Notes: generated by a model from the letters alone, not told the origin. DNA of 64,000 nt from Whalleya microplaca (GCA_022497155.1 MU385710.1:1178001-1242000); one strand, 5' to 3'. Counted from the stretch's first letter, positions 11,881 to 23,808 are shown. Translations and numbers: made by a program.

Positions 11881-14800
11881 CTACCGGCTCTCCAGATCCA
11901 ACGTGTTGTCATCGTAGTCTTGCGTCAGGTCCGTATTGATAACCAAGTCATCTTTGTCCTTCAAGTGCATGACAATAGTCACACCTAGAAGCCCGAGATG
12001 TTCATCTTGATTTGCGGTTTGTTCCTCGCTGTACCCCGTGTCGCTAATGCCTATCCCTCTCAGAGAAGCTCGAGTCGCTATCTCCGCTTTCAGCTGGCGA
12101 ACCTCGGCCGTCAACGCTAGGTAGCGGTCTTTCCAACTGCAATAATGGTTCGGAGGTGCAATCGGGGTAGGCCGGTGTAACTCGAGATCCGAGGTGAACG
12201 AAGGATCTCCTCTGCTCCCGAAGTCGAAGAGCGAATTATGACCCCTAGAGATAGGGCCCTCACTAGTTTCAGGTATGATACGCAGTGGCTGCAGAGGCAA
12301 GCGGCTTCCATCGCTTGTTGTACTCAAATGTGAGAATGTAGCATCACGTATGGGAGAGTTTTCTGCAACTTGATTAGACGGTCCAGCCTGAGCACGAGAG
12401 GTTCCGTTTCGATACTGTCCACGGAGAAGATGGTGGTCGCGGTTGAATTGCTCGAAGTGTTCGCTTGACTGGTTGTTTGGCGAATGCGAGAGTGAAGGGC
12501 TAAGCAAACTCCTTTGTCTGGATTCGATAGCACGAATATCGGAAAGTCCCGATGGAGGATGGCCATAAGCTATGTTGCTCTCAGATTCCTCCAAGGATTG
12601 ATGGTTTTGACGAGAGACTGTCTCTTGACTCCCCACTAGAGACGAATCTTGGTAAGCCAGACTCGATGATGCTTGCGCTCTGTTAGTATATGGCCTATGA
12701 ATTGATCTAGACTGTACGTGTTCGGATGGAGGGCTATGCCACGAGTCTGGCCGCTGGTGGTGTGTAACATGCATCGCAGTGGTTGGAGAGGGTGCAGCAA
12801 CTCGCAAGAATGCTTGCTTTGCGCTTGTATATCTGCTAAATGAATCCCTAACAGACTCAAATTTATGGATTGAGCTCTGTGAGTGTTTAAGCTTCTTGTC
12901 TTTCCAATCTTTAGTGTTAGGAGACGACGGTCGTTCATGGCTTTTTGTATTGACATGACGCAGTCTAGACCTAGCGTCGCCTGCGTCTCTCCTCGGTGTT
13001 TTCAACCATGATGGTGGGCTCAGCAGATGGCCCCTGGGCACGACCGTCTCACTTTGCATCTTATTTGCAGTTCTTGGTGCATTCGACCGTTCAGTCCTTT
13101 CGTTGTTAGCTGCTCGTTTGCCGGCGAAATGATCCTCCGTGTTGGAGCTTCTCGCGAGACGCTCTCTCCATGTTGATGGGCCCTCAGAATCAGCTGTGCT
13201 TTGAACATGTTTTTTTGCGTCATGGTTCTGTGGGATTTGGAAGCTGCGCATTTTAACCAACCTTTCTTGCTGGTTTGATCTCGGGAGACTCATTCGCTCC
13301 CCCCTTGAGACGGTTTTAAACTTCGACTGAGCTCGCGTATCTTCAGAGCTTTCGGCCTCTTGTAAATACTCATCAAGCCTAGAATGGCCAGGTGATGCAG
13401 TATCTGGGGCAAAATAAACAGAGCTGACCCGCGTTATTGATTGAGCAGGAGTGAGAGGTTTTAAATGTTTGGAAGACTCTGCTTTTGTATTTGCAACAGA
13501 CCCAAATGATGCGGCACTAGGCGCTTCGCGGGTTGACTTCATTGCACGACTGGCACCCAAGTCATGGGAATCGTGACCGGCAGCCATTATAGGATGCTCG
13601 TCAACACGGTGGTGATCGTGGAAGCCTATATAATGGTATCGGTGAACTGTATGGTTGAGTTCTGGAGAGGGCTCTTCAGTCGACTGTGGCTCTGGCAAGG
13701 GGGATTCAGACGCAGCGCTGGATTTTGGTGAGCTTTGAGCGAGATTAGCAGCTCTTTCGCTTTGTTCACTTCTGTACAAGGTACAGGAGATGGAATGCCG
13801 ATACGGGTAGTGTCCCTCATGTGTTGCTCTACACATAACGTTGTCGCATTCGACATTGGCATCTGCGTCTTGGTTATTTGAATTTTTAATATGTTGGTGA
13901 GAATCTTTTCGGCCTCGAGTCTCCTGACCCTTTGTCTGCTTAACGCTGGGAGATCTTGCAACTGCCCCTTTAGTCTCCTTATCCGCAATTATAAAAGGAT
14001 TCTGCATCAGTGACCCAGTACGTTGCTTGCGTGGGGATTCAGCGCGCCTCAATGACAGAGGTGAAGTCGTATCTTCTCGTAGGTACTCTTCTTTTTCAGG
14101 TTGCTTCGAATTCAGTGATCCCTGTGCCGCCCCCTCATCTACAGATCGCTGATCAACATTGTGTCGAGCTGGCCGGCTGTTGGAAGTCATACGCCGCGGC
14201 ATCGGACTTTGTTGGCGCTTCTTGGATTTTGGAGTCAATGCTGGTGGTTGGACGAAAGGTGTCCTATCTCGTTTGATCGTACGACTTCGATGATGCGAAA
14301 ATCCAACATGTGAATCCACGGAGCGCTCAGGTATCTCGCATGTACACTTTTTACACAGACGATGCCCACAAGACGAGCAGCGCATCGGGGACCAGGTTCG
14401 TGCAGAACAGAGGTGGCAAACTCTGCAAAACCTTCGAGGGCTGGCGTTTCCATCTCCCGAAAGTAACAAGTCTTCCTCGTCTGATAGCCAACCAGATGGT
14501 CTACCAATCCCAAACTGCTCGAATAATTCGCGCACTGACTTACGCCGTCTAGCGTCCGCGGCTGGACCGGAGGGATGCGATGTACTTGGCGGTTCATGAG
14601 CAAGACCACGGTGACCCCCTCGCGCCCTGGAGTGCTTATTGGACTTCATTATACTAGATGTTGGCCTGCCCCGTATTTGGCCCATGGAGATGCTTTGTCG
14701 AAGCCGCCCTGGTAGGGTCTCAAATGCAGAAGGTCTCTCATTGAAATTCAACGCCCACCCAGCAGGGACCTCATGATATAGTTTTCGAAAGTCTATAGAT

Positions 14801-15099
14801 GGATCATCATGAGAAACAAGGCACGGGTCGGTGCCCTCAAACCGATGTCTCGAAGTTTGCGCGAAAAAGTCCCCTGCACGACGCCCCTAACCGACCAGTA
14901 CATATTTGCGCTCTCGTGCAGAAAATTTGGCGTCTTCTGGGGATGGAGATGAATGAGAATGAGAATGGGTAAGCCGATGAAGTCGACGTATCCGTGATGC
15001 GACTGTTCCTCTCGGGATAACTCTTTGAGCTGGAGGCACAGGATCAGGAGTAGGTGGTTTGGCGCTCGTCAAAAGATCGCCCCACGAGCAGGTCGACAT
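11881..15099 (-). CDS. Large disordered Cys-rich protein, in-frame TAG near 5' end
   Basis: A very long minus-strand frame is open from 14886 to the stop at 11881 (1001 codons). Immediately upstream, in the same frame, an ATG at 15099 opens 70 sense codons ended by TAG at 14889-14887. The 45 codons after the TAG look protein-coding (ending KLYHEVPAGWALNFNERP) but contain no ATG; the first in-frame ATG is at 14685. The protein is Ser/Arg/His-rich and mostly disordered. It has one probable zinc-binding module (CRVCHLCSARTW, CSSC, CKKC, roughly 110-145 codons after the TAG), a second Cys/His patch (CDNVMC...HSISC), and a C-terminal helical segment WKDRYLALTAEVRQLKAEI followed by a conserved-looking DDLVINTDLTQDYDD. 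No function is known to me. A cryptic intron, stop readthrough or a nonsense mutation could explain the TAG. Confidence 0.65.
14887..14889 (-). other. In-frame TAG separating two coding segments
   Basis: TAG followed by GGG lies between codon 70 of the upstream ATG frame and the long downstream frame, with no frameshift between them. A 66-nt in-frame intron removing it (14901-14836, GTACTG...TTTGAG) is possible, but its donor is weak and no branch-site motif is obvious. Confidence 0.85.
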
Positions 15100-15456
15100 G
15101 TCGAACAGGATACAAATGACTAGCGAAGTCCTTCGCGGACCTAGTTTCTGGTAGTCTACCAGCAGACATAACGAGGAAATAAAGATATACTCGTGTGACT
15201 AACAGGTATTTCAAGTGATCTATCGACATCAGTAGAATAAGCCTAAGAAGAATTAAGGCAAAGGTTTAAGTTTAGACGTCGCTAATAACAGAATCAAGCC
15301 ACAGAAGTCGCGATTGATAGGACGGTAGGCACTGGTGCGAGGGATGGAAAGCACAGCCAACAGGCGCTAACGATGCTCAATTCGTGATGATACGTCCCCT
15401 AGTTGAGAGTAAGGAACATGATGTACAAGTTGCTGCCGCAGCTATCTCTATACAGT
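15100..15456. other. Intergenic region
   Basis: About 357 bp between the 3' end of the ATP synthase delta gene and the upstream start of the Cys-rich protein gene. It must serve as 3' UTR of the former and promoter of the latter, as both are on the minus strand. No other feature was seen. Confidence 0.6.
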
Positions 15457-16241
15457 CTACTTAAGAACGGCTTGCAAGCTCTCCAATACCTAGAGTCATA
15501 TTTTAGTGATGGTCTGGAGTGAAACCACGCATTATCTCTTACCTCTAGTTCGATCTTCGCCTCGGCAACATCTTGCTCGCTTCCACCACCGTTTGCGACC
15601 TTTTGTGCCTCGGTAATCTGGGCCTTCACGGCCTCTGCGCTGAAATCCTCCAGGGGGTATCCTTCGACCGCGTTGATGCTCAGCAACGAGTTAGGCTGTA
15701 CAACGGCGAATCCTCCAGACACTACAACATCCCAGTATTTAGCATCGCATCCAACATACTAGTACTCATGTAAACGTACGGAAGAACTTCTTGTTGGTCC
15801 CGCCCTCTTCAATAACCTCGATCAGACCTGGCTTCAATTGTTCGATTGACGGCACATGATTGGCAAGGACACCCATTTCTCCTGATTCTGCGGGGATGTT
15901 GACTTGGACGACGCCCTGGGACTTGTAGATAGACTGATGCGGGAATTAGCAGGCTGCGAGGGAGTCGAATTGCAACGCGCCAGGCGCCAATTGGAGATGG
16001 CGAAATCGCGGATCTAGTAGGTGAAGACGTTTAGTATTTTCGTACCTGGTGAGGAAGAGACAAGCTCAGCTTGATCTGAAGCAAAGGTTAGCGAGCGAAT
16101 TCGCAGTCTAGAAACTTGGGGAAGACGAGCCTTATCCGAGACAGCTTCAGCGTAGGTTCGTCGCTGGAGAGGCTGAATAGGGAGCCGCATAGCCGCGGGA
16201 CGAGCCCGGAGAGCTGCACGAGCGACGCGGAAGGTGTTCAT
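15457..16241 (-). CDS. atp16: Mitochondrial F1 ATP synthase delta subunit, five exons
   Basis: Deduced as 16241-16131, 16075-16046, 15933-15780, 15721-15543 and 15489-15457, giving 168 aa. It encodes the delta subunit of the F1 central stalk (bacterial epsilon homologue) in the mitochondrial matrix. The first ~29 residues form an Arg-rich presequence ending near RRTYAEA, which is typical. Then come IKLSLSLPHQ, a beta-sandwich with VQVNIPAESGEMGVLANHVPS, FAVVQPNS and SINAVEG, and a C-terminal helical hairpin with EAQKVANGGGSEQDVAEAKIE and VLESLQAVLK. Exon phases close exactly and the length is normal for the family. The first intron (16130-16076) appears to start with GC (GCTCGT) rather than GT: the only GT alternative nearby would break the conserved DK-IKLSL junction. 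The second exon is only 30 nt. Confidence 0.93.
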
Positions 16242-16532
16242 GGTGACCGATGCTGTCAATTGGAGGAATATGAGGTAGACCAAGCTCACGATGGACGTCA
16301 ATCTGCAAATTGAGAATCTACGCACCTGGGCCATCGGGAGCTCGGCAGATTGGAGCTTAGCCTCATCAAGTGTGGCTGAAGCACGTGACCTGATTACTAC
16401 CAAAAGTATATCACGTGATAATCTTAGTCATGATCAAGCTGCTACAAAGCTACTTATACCTACGCCTCTAACATGCAACGTCTACCATCAACTATCGCTA
16501 TATATATCACTATTTGTATGCTACAGCAACCT

Positions 16533-16804
16533 GAAGTCCTTGGAATAATCAATCTTTGTCTCTATTATACTGTAATTATTTTCTGAACAATAAGCCTAGT
16601 CTCATTCTACTTCTGTGACACCTAGCATTGGACTTATACTATTCAAAGTCTTTATCACAATTCTGTGTTTCTCGGGACCGGGAGTCCTTGGGATGATAAA
16701 TCTTATTATTAATTTTAATCATTCCCAGTACAGTGAGCCTGGTATCACCTATCCGATTTCTGTGACACTCGCCGGGGAGCGAACACAGCATCTAAACCTA
16801 ATAT
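16533..16804. repeat. Diverged tandem duplication, ~147-bp offset
   Basis: Two blocks begin GAAGTCCTTGGAATAATC (16533) and GGAGTCCTTGGGATGATAA (16681). Both end in TTCTGTGACAC (16611-16621 and 16758-16768). Shared words in the same order with the same spacing show an old duplication with heavy divergence. A third partial copy of the end motif lies at 17029-17039. Confidence 0.6.
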
Positions 16805-18314
16805 CAAAAAGGGAACCACAGCCGATCAACACCATTCATCTCCATTCATCTTGGTAGATGATACTAATCTAACCAATAGAAATGAACAATGCTCGATCAC
16901 TGTCATACCCTTAGACAAAGCTATGAATATAATGCCCATACTGGGACCATCTATACTCTGCCACGACTAGTCTCGAGTATAAAGACTGGCGGATACTCCA
17001 TGGTATACGTAGATGTATGATAGCCTTCTCCTGTGACACTAGCAACATCCAGCTAGCCAGTAGTCCAAGCAGCCAGCTAGCCTTTCATCTACCCTCAGAC
17101 GTAATAACTTAAGTTGATGTTGCTTAAACAGCCACTGAAACCAGAATATCATCCTCGGCAGCTAGGGCTGCTAGGTCACGTTGAAATAGTAGCTGCGCGT
17201 CGATGCAGAAAGATGCGACGTCACCGTGCCAAGATTCCCACTGCGGGTACCCAATACAGATTCAATTGCATAATCAGAATCCTACCTGATTGCGAATCTT
17301 TGATGATTGCGAGGAATATGTATGTCTCGTAAATCCCCAGCATTGCATCATGGCTCATGAGCAAGCAGCCATATATAATATTGGGTGTGGTAATTTGGTA
17401 ATCATACATGTCGCGAGTGACGATATTCTAGATCCCATCCACTTACACGTTGATGTTATATGCAAGAAGGACCCCAATGACGATTAAACATGAGATTCAA
17501 GAAGGACCCTGAAGAATCGTGCAGTTTCTAGATATCCTGGATGAGGGGTCAATCCAGGATTCTTGGACCCTGCCAGCCCATTGTGTACATACAGGACAAG
17601 CACGTCGCCAATCGATCGCAGCGGAGGGTATCGTACACACACGTACAAGCATGTACTACCATACTATCATAATGCTACCCTCAATTTTCAAGGACGCGCT
17701 AATACCGCACCGCACACATTGCACGTTTCACATTGCAAGGTTGCTTGGGAGCGGCAGCCGCACCAACCAACTGCGGGGAGATTGGCATCGCTGGTTGAAA
17801 ATCTTACGACGCAGCTCCTGTGATCAGATGACGGGAATAGCAACTCGATGGGTTAGTGGAGGAAAATCAAGAAATGCTTAGCTTGCCTAGCTTACCGAGC
17901 TAAGAACGAGAGCAGCGAATGAGGCGCGTGAGATACAGTCAGGTCCAGCCTTTCGGGCAAGGTGAATGGCCTGTTCGGTGCCATGTGCGACAGGGGGGTG
18001 CCGGCCTCTCAAAGAACGGACTCGGTGATCATGTCTGGGACCTCGCCTGAGACTCGGCATATCAAATGCCAGGCTTGCCAGGCGCTACTTGGGGGCGACT
18101 TGTGAGAGCCTAATCTTGGAGCCGCTACTCCGTAGACTGGCCTCCAGAATCACCGCTGCTGCTGCTATTGGAGAGTGTTGATGGGGTTGGCGAGAGAAGA
18201 ACAGGAGCGTTTAATAACAGGATAGCCGGTCTCCTCATATGTTGGCGATCGGAAAGTCTCCGGTCTCACAACATTGCGCAACTGACACGTGTTCCACGCG
18301 ATATAATCCTCTGT

Positions 18315-18342
18315 TTTGCGATTTGCGATTTGCGATCTGCGA
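18315..18342. repeat. TTTGCGA tandem repeat, four copies
   Basis: Four consecutive 7-bp units; the last has one mismatch (TCTGCGA). It is intergenic. Confidence 0.9.
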
Positions 18343-19358
18343 TAGAAGACCAGAAGATAGTACATACTACTGAAGAATTCTAGGGCCTTCAGCTCTAATT
18401 TGTGTGTGATGTCAGAAGACATAAAGGTGTGTATGATTAAGTTGCATGTGGTTAGTCAAGCAACACCTATCCGCGAAACGTCCATTATCCCGAACATCCG
18501 CTCCTGAGCCGAAGGGTAGGTTAGGTTACCTGTCTGCATTGTTACGCAACGGCACCAATGTCGTGCTAGATAACAGTGTTAGTTGCCGGACTAAAATACC
18601 ATTTCGGGAACACGGCAGCGAATCACAGCTCTGGCAGCACCGGTGTAACGGTTCAGATACACTATGTAAGTTGTACATAGCATTATGCGTTTTTGAGTTG
18701 CATTGTCTATCGCAATGAACGGCTGGTAAAGGCAGGGTTATAGGACAGGACCAACATCTTCGGCTAATGAGGATACTGTCTTTGAACAGGTCTAGATGTT
18801 CTTATCCTGAGATAGGGGTTCCATGTCACGGAAAACTTCATGGACTGCATAGGCGGGCGGCCGGGCGATACAAGTTCACCGCTTTACCAATTGGCTAGGA
18901 GAGTCCTCGCTTAGAAAGAGCTAACAATGTTTGTGGATATGTAAACATTAACGATATTAAGACCTATGCAGGTAGGTACATACAGTATAATAGTCTTATT
19001 GCTTTCTTAAAACTTATGTCATATATTCATGCTTGGCCTAAGATTCTACCTACGGTAGAGTGAAACACGAGACCAGATAGAGTTGCGCAAAGTTTCATGG
19101 TTTTTGCTCACGAATTTCCGGAGAGGGCGAAGAGATGGTGGGTGAGATTTTACGATGAATGGCTGCATTCGGGCTTTTTTCATGCATCTTAGACTAGCAG
19201 GGACGTGCAGGGCTGGCTACACTAGCGCATCAGCAACACGCTGCAAACAGAACTGATCGAGCTACCCATCTACCAGGCAAACTTGCCTACAACAGCTACT
19301 GTGAACGATCCTGTAACTAGCTCGTTGAGAAATTTGATCATCAAAGATGTGCAGAGCT

Positions 19359-19374
19359 TATGTATGTATGTATG
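19359..19374. repeat. TATG microsatellite, four copies
   Basis: Four perfect TATG units in intergenic DNA. Similar TATG/TACA-rich words recur nearby, for example around 19995. Confidence 0.9.
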
Positions 19375-21199
19375 TGCTGTAGGAGGTGAGAGGAGAAAAG
19401 GGTGGCCGCTTTCAGTGTCAGTAAGGCCGAACGGCAACAATTTCCCTCTCTGACCTCTGGCTTTAAAAAAATTATTGATGACTTGTTGATGACTGGAGAC
19501 CAGTCTGGATTGTGGGATCACTGCGCCAGTGCGCTTGGGTTAGCCGAGAATTTCGCCATCGCAAGGCGCGCGCGAATTAAAGATGATCGCACTAGACCGA
19601 AAAGTGGTTGCTTCGATGATCAGAACGGAGTCTGGCAGTGTGCAATGTGAGGATCCATTGATGTTCAGCCCAGTTTTCATGTACGTGTGAGGTAGTATGT
19701 AAGTACGCTATGTACAAGACCTGGAGCTTACGGATTAACAAAATAGAAATTACTTGCAGCGGCCTCGGCCTTTGTACCACCATTTGTCGATAGTGCCATG
19801 CGAAATTATAGTATCAGCTCGCTCAGAGGAGGCAGCGAAGTCGGCCGTCTTATTGCCATGGTCTTGGGAGAGGGAGTGTCGGAAGTCAGCATCCTACATG
19901 CATCCAACCTGAACTCAGAGCTTACAGGTGAGAGAGAGTCGCCACTACATGACATGAACAGGATGAACTCTTTGTCGAGTGAATCATCAGTACATATGTA
20001 TGTATGTTATGTCTGTTGCCGTGTTGATACAACGATTACCTAAGGTATATCATCCGGGTAGGCATGTAGATGTACATATGCTGGACCAGGGATTTACCAG
20101 GTAGGTACGCGTAAACTGTAGGCAGTAGGTGGGGGCCAGGCTGGTAGCGAATTCCTGCGATTCCCATTTCCCACCTGGAAAAGAAGGGTCCCCCAACGTC
20201 GAAGATCCCCGCCCGCTAGCCAAGATTCCAAGCCTTCCAAGCCTTCATTATCCGACGCTGGCAAATCTTCCATCCTGCCATCTCACCTACGGGTACAGGC
20301 TACCGCACACGCTGTACGAGGTACGCCCCTAGCGAGCGCATTGACTAAATAATAAGTTTGTCGGGTACCTAGGCAAGCTAGCTATAAGATTTGGTCGCAC
20401 ATGCACGCCTCCACGCCTCACTCTACATACATACTACATAGGTACAGTACGGAATACTTATACTCATATTCAGTCAGTCAGCAGTCATTCATACCGCTTA
20501 TTCCTCCCACCGCTTTGCGACTTGTTAATTAAAGAGAGAAAAAAAAGTCTTTTGCTTTGCTTAGCTGCTTGCTGTAGTCCCCCTAACCTTACTTTGTACC
20601 TAGTCCGTCGATTGCCTGTATCCACATGTCAAATAAACGAACAGGAACCCTCACACCACAACCTTGAATTCTCTCCTCTTCCCGTTTCCCATTTCTACAC
20701 CTTTCCCCCCCTCCCCATCATCCATAATCATCCACTGTCAGTTGATTTGTTTCCCGGCAGTAGTAGTTGTTGAGTCTTCGGGCGCAGCACCTGAACTGCA
20801 CGTGGTTCTTGGGACGCTTGGGACGCTTGCGACCTTCTTTGCTCAGCCAAAGGGGCTTCGCCTGTTTTCTTTGACCACGCCACCGGCCCGACGTCATATT
20901 TATGTAGTCGCAGCCAAGACCTTTCCAAGACCTCCCAAGACCCCTACGCGCAGTGTCCACCTCAGCAACCATAATTCACTGTCCTCTGGAGGTCCATTCC
21001 TCCTGATCGACTTGCCGCTCTCGCAACAATAGTCAACCCTATTTTACCTCGTGTAACCACCACCCAAGGCCTCGCCAACTTGGTTAAAGACTATTCGCCG
21101 CCAATTACTACTATCTGCCTCTTGGCGCAGCCAGAGGTAAAATACCTCAACTTCATTTTCTTCAACCGGCAAACACCTTTGGACATCGTTCGGGACACC

Positions 21200-21217
21200 A
21201 TGGGTCGACAATTATAG
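21200..21217 (+). promoter_or_regulatory. Short upstream ORF in DUF2457 leader
   Basis: ATGGGTCGACAATTATAG encodes five residues then stop. Its start context (ACACCATGG) is near-optimal. It lies about 310 bp upstream of the main ATG at 21529 in a pyrimidine-rich, probably transcribed leader. A role in translational control is inference. Confidence 0.35.
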
Positions 21218-21528
21218 CAAGACGGTCCCTAGGGACATAATCTATTCCCTCCAGTCTATTCTGAGGGACGGAGTTTCCACCTTGTGTAATCTTCGAAACT
21301 TCTGGATTATATCCATACCACGCCTTTCCGTTGTCTATCATCTTTCAGCATTCGATATCGACTTCTTGCGAGGTCGAAGGTTGTGTTTATAGAACGCGTT
21401 GTGTGGAGGCTTCCGGTTTACCTGCTTAGGAGACCCGGAACGGAGACTTGTTATACCCGCAATTGATTTTCGACGGACGAGCTATTTTTATACGCCTTAC
21501 CGAGAAATTTAGTGACGACATCGCCATC

Positions 21529-23808
21529 ATGACGAACGAACCGATACACGACTCGACCACGTCCAACGTATTGGCGTGGTCTGCGCAAGGCGCCCACATG
21601 CAGCACGCACCAGAGGATGAGGCGGCAGCTGAAGTTGACGAACCCCCTGATAAACACTTACATTTGCCTCATACCACCCATCAGTTTAAGAGGAGCGCAA
21701 TTCGAAAAATTGGTGACCACTCCGAATCTCTTTTGACAAAGGCACTTCAGCAACCTGAAGAGATCCCCAACTGGACTTTCGATACCTCGAGACGCCGATC
21801 AATCAACAGTAGTGCCAGCCTTGCATCTACTGCAGACCTTACTAGCGATACTGGACTTACAAGTCCTGCGCGCACGAATACTCCCAGCCCTCCACCGCCC
21901 GTGATCTCACTGTTGCGGTTAAACGCAGACCTCTTCCATGCCAAGCCGAGACTTTATCCCAACCGCGATGTCCAACGGGAAGCGATGCCCGTAGACAAGG
22001 TGCCACAGGCAAAAGAGCCAGCAGTCGAAGCAGTACCAAAGAAGCGATGCATTTCTTTCGCATGTGGACCAAAAGCTGAGGCGAAGAAGCCAGAAGCCCA
22101 GCCGCAACTACCATCCGAGCCCAAGCCAACAGTTGAAGAGAAGCCGCAAAGGAAAACATGCATCAAGTTTGCCTGTCCCGCAAAGCCGGCTCAACAGACG
22201 CCGCCCAAGAATGACAAGCCGCTCTTGGTAATTCCCCCGGCACAGGAGTCACTTTCGAAAGAGAAGGTCGACTCCCCTTCGACTGTACGCAAGCTTCGGT
22301 CACCTTCAGTAGGCCGTGGAAGGTCCCAAAAGTCCTTAACTCCACGATTGTCATCGCAGAGTCCCATTGCAATCCGATCGAGGAAGTATATAGCCGCGAA
22401 TCAGATCGACTTGAACAGCGAATCTTCTCGTTTTCACGAGTTCGCCAGTGATGAACCCCAGGAGGAGGATTGGATTCGCCAGAACCTCCCGGCATCTGGC
22501 CGTCGGTTAACTATCGATGACACACTTCAAAAGGAGAACGAGATTCGCCGACTCGGAAAGGAAGCCGAGGAGGAGGATCTTGATGAGGACGACCAGGACG
22601 ACCAGAACGACCTCGATGCGGATGAAGATGAGGATGATGATGAGGACGAGGACGAAGACGACGTCGATGTTCCTAATGATGACCTTGAGGAAAATGCGGA
22701 CGAAGATATTGATGATGAAGACGAGGTTGATGATCGATCGGAATATGGTTCGGATGGCGATATCTCCGATGGTTATAATACGGACAACGAAGTCGGCTTC
22801 GCCGATTCTGATGATGATGACGACGACGATAGTGATTTAGATTTGTGGACGCCTGGCCCTGGTCTAGTCCGCCGGATCTCTGGAGAAACACCCATTCATC
22901 GTCGACCATCTTTGCCGGGTAATCGGTCTGATTCTTCATCTTCGTCAGATGCGGGCAATACCCCTAGCAGAAATATTCGAGAAAGGAGTCGCCGAATCAA
23001 AGTGCGCACCAGCACGCCAGAATTGCCCGACAGTACCGACTTCGTCTGTGGCACCCTGGATGAAGATCGTGCCTTAGAAGATGCTTACATCTCGTGTATT
23101 GCTGCTAGGCGGCGAGAAAAGCTTCACCTGATCCCGCAAGATATTGATCCGAGTTTCCCGACATCTGAACCGGAAGATGAAGATGCTGCGCCCCACAAGC
23201 CCGTCCATGACGACGATGACCATTTCTGGGCCCATGGCGAGTTTGAGGACCTGCACCATGAGAAAGACAATGGTAACGAGCGCCGCAAGAAGAAGGCTGG
23301 CCACGTCTCGCCGAAGCGGTATCATTCCCCTCCGCCTAAACGACATCATTCTCCTCCGAAAGCTCGAGGCCGATCGCCAAGGCCTCTATTTGATAGACAG
23401 TCTCCTCGACGGCTCGCCTCGCCCCCTCCTCCAGGACGAGTGATGCGATCACCACAGGACTCGTTGGTTCGAGTCGAGAACCGTGGTCTGCATACCAAGT
23501 CTCTTCCTCGGAACCCGGCGTTGTTCCCTCACCATCTAAAGTCCCACCGGCGGACCGGGAAGCATTCAACTGCTACTACTGGCCACGTCCGAGGCGCTAT
23601 CGACATTGTCAAAGGCCTGGAGCAAAAACGACGCCGCCGGAAGGAGAAGTTTAAGGAGAAATATCACCAAAAGCATTGCAACAGAGCGCGCAAAGGGCAA
23701 ATCACCGACAAGAAACCTCAGCCCGGTCAAGGCGCTGAACGGATGAGAGAAATCGGCCTTCTCATGGCCGGAAAGATGGGTCCGGAGCAATTCGTTCTAT
23801 CCATATAG
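21529..23808 (+). CDS. DUF2457-like acidic/basic fungal protein
   Basis: Single-exon frame; the first ATG is at 21529 (the frame itself is open further upstream but lacks ATG), giving 759 aa. I match it to the fungal DUF2457 (extensin-like) family; molecular function unknown. Notable parts: two copies of a short Cys motif (KKRCISFACGP and RKTCIKFACPA, about residues 178-220) separated by a Pro/Lys/Glu linker; a conserved RFHEFASDEPQEEDWI segment; an almost purely acidic stretch at about residues 347-440; a TPELPDSTDFVCGTLDEDRALEDAYISCI core that looks like the conserved domain; then a Ser/Pro/Arg/His-rich basic region and a Lys/Arg-rich C-terminus. The acidic-then-basic layout suggests a nuclear or nucleic-acid-associated protein, which is inference only. 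Confidence 0.8.
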   Translation: MTNEPIHDSTTSNVLAWSAQGAHMQHAPEDEAAAEVDEPPDKHLHLPHTTHQFKRSAIRKIGDHSESLLTKALQQPEEIPNWTFDTSRRRSINSSASLASTADLTSDTGLTSPARTNTPSPPPPVISLLRLNADLFHAKPRLYPNRDVQREAMPVDKVPQAKEPAVEAVPKKRCISFACGPKAEAKKPEAQPQLPSEPKPTVEEKPQRKTCIKFACPAKPAQQTPPKNDKPLLVIPPAQESLSKEKVDSPSTVRKLRSPSVGRGRSQKSLTPRLSSQSPIAIRSRKYIAANQIDLNSESSRFHEFASDEPQEEDWIRQNLPASGRRLTIDDTLQKENEIRRLGKEAEEEDLDEDDQDDQNDLDADEDEDDDEDEDEDDVDVPNDDLEENADEDIDDEDEVDDRSEYGSDGDISDGYNTDNEVGFADSDDDDDDDSDLDLWTPGPGLVRRISGETPIHRRPSLPGNRSDSSSSSDAGNTPSRNIRERSRRIKVRTSTPELPDSTDFVCGTLDEDRALEDAYISCIAARRREKLHLIPQDIDPSFPTSEPEDEDAAPHKPVHDDDDHFWAHGEFEDLHHEKDNGNERRKKKAGHVSPKRYHSPPPKRHHSPPKARGRSPRPLFDRQSPRRLASPPPPGRVMRSPQDSLVRVENRGLHTKSLPRNPALFPHHLKSHRRTGKHSTATTGHVRGAIDIVKGLEQKRRRRKEKFKEKYHQKHCNRARKGQITDKKPQPGQGAERMREIGLLMAGKMGPEQFVLSI

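Larger units (their letters stand above)
16242..21528. other. Gene-poor region (~5.3 kb)
   Basis: No conserved protein, splice-supported gene, tRNA or transposase was recognised. It contains a diverged tandem duplication near 16.53-16.80 kb, a 7-bp tandem repeat near 18.3 kb, a TATG microsatellite near 19.36 kb, and scattered AGGTA/TACCT motifs. The last ~700 bp are pyrimidine-rich and look like the promoter and long leader of the DUF2457 gene. Confidence 0.5.

Noticed and set aside
16242..21528. tRNA genes, transposons or CRISPR-like arrays in the gene-poor region
   Set aside because: Scanned by eye for B-box-like words, terminal repeats and transposase motifs; none convincing. A tRNAscan or RepeatMasker run would be decisive.
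22517..22840. Met/Thr/Arg-rich plus-strand frame
   Set aside because: Out-of-frame reading of the acidic GA-rich tract of the DUF2457 gene.
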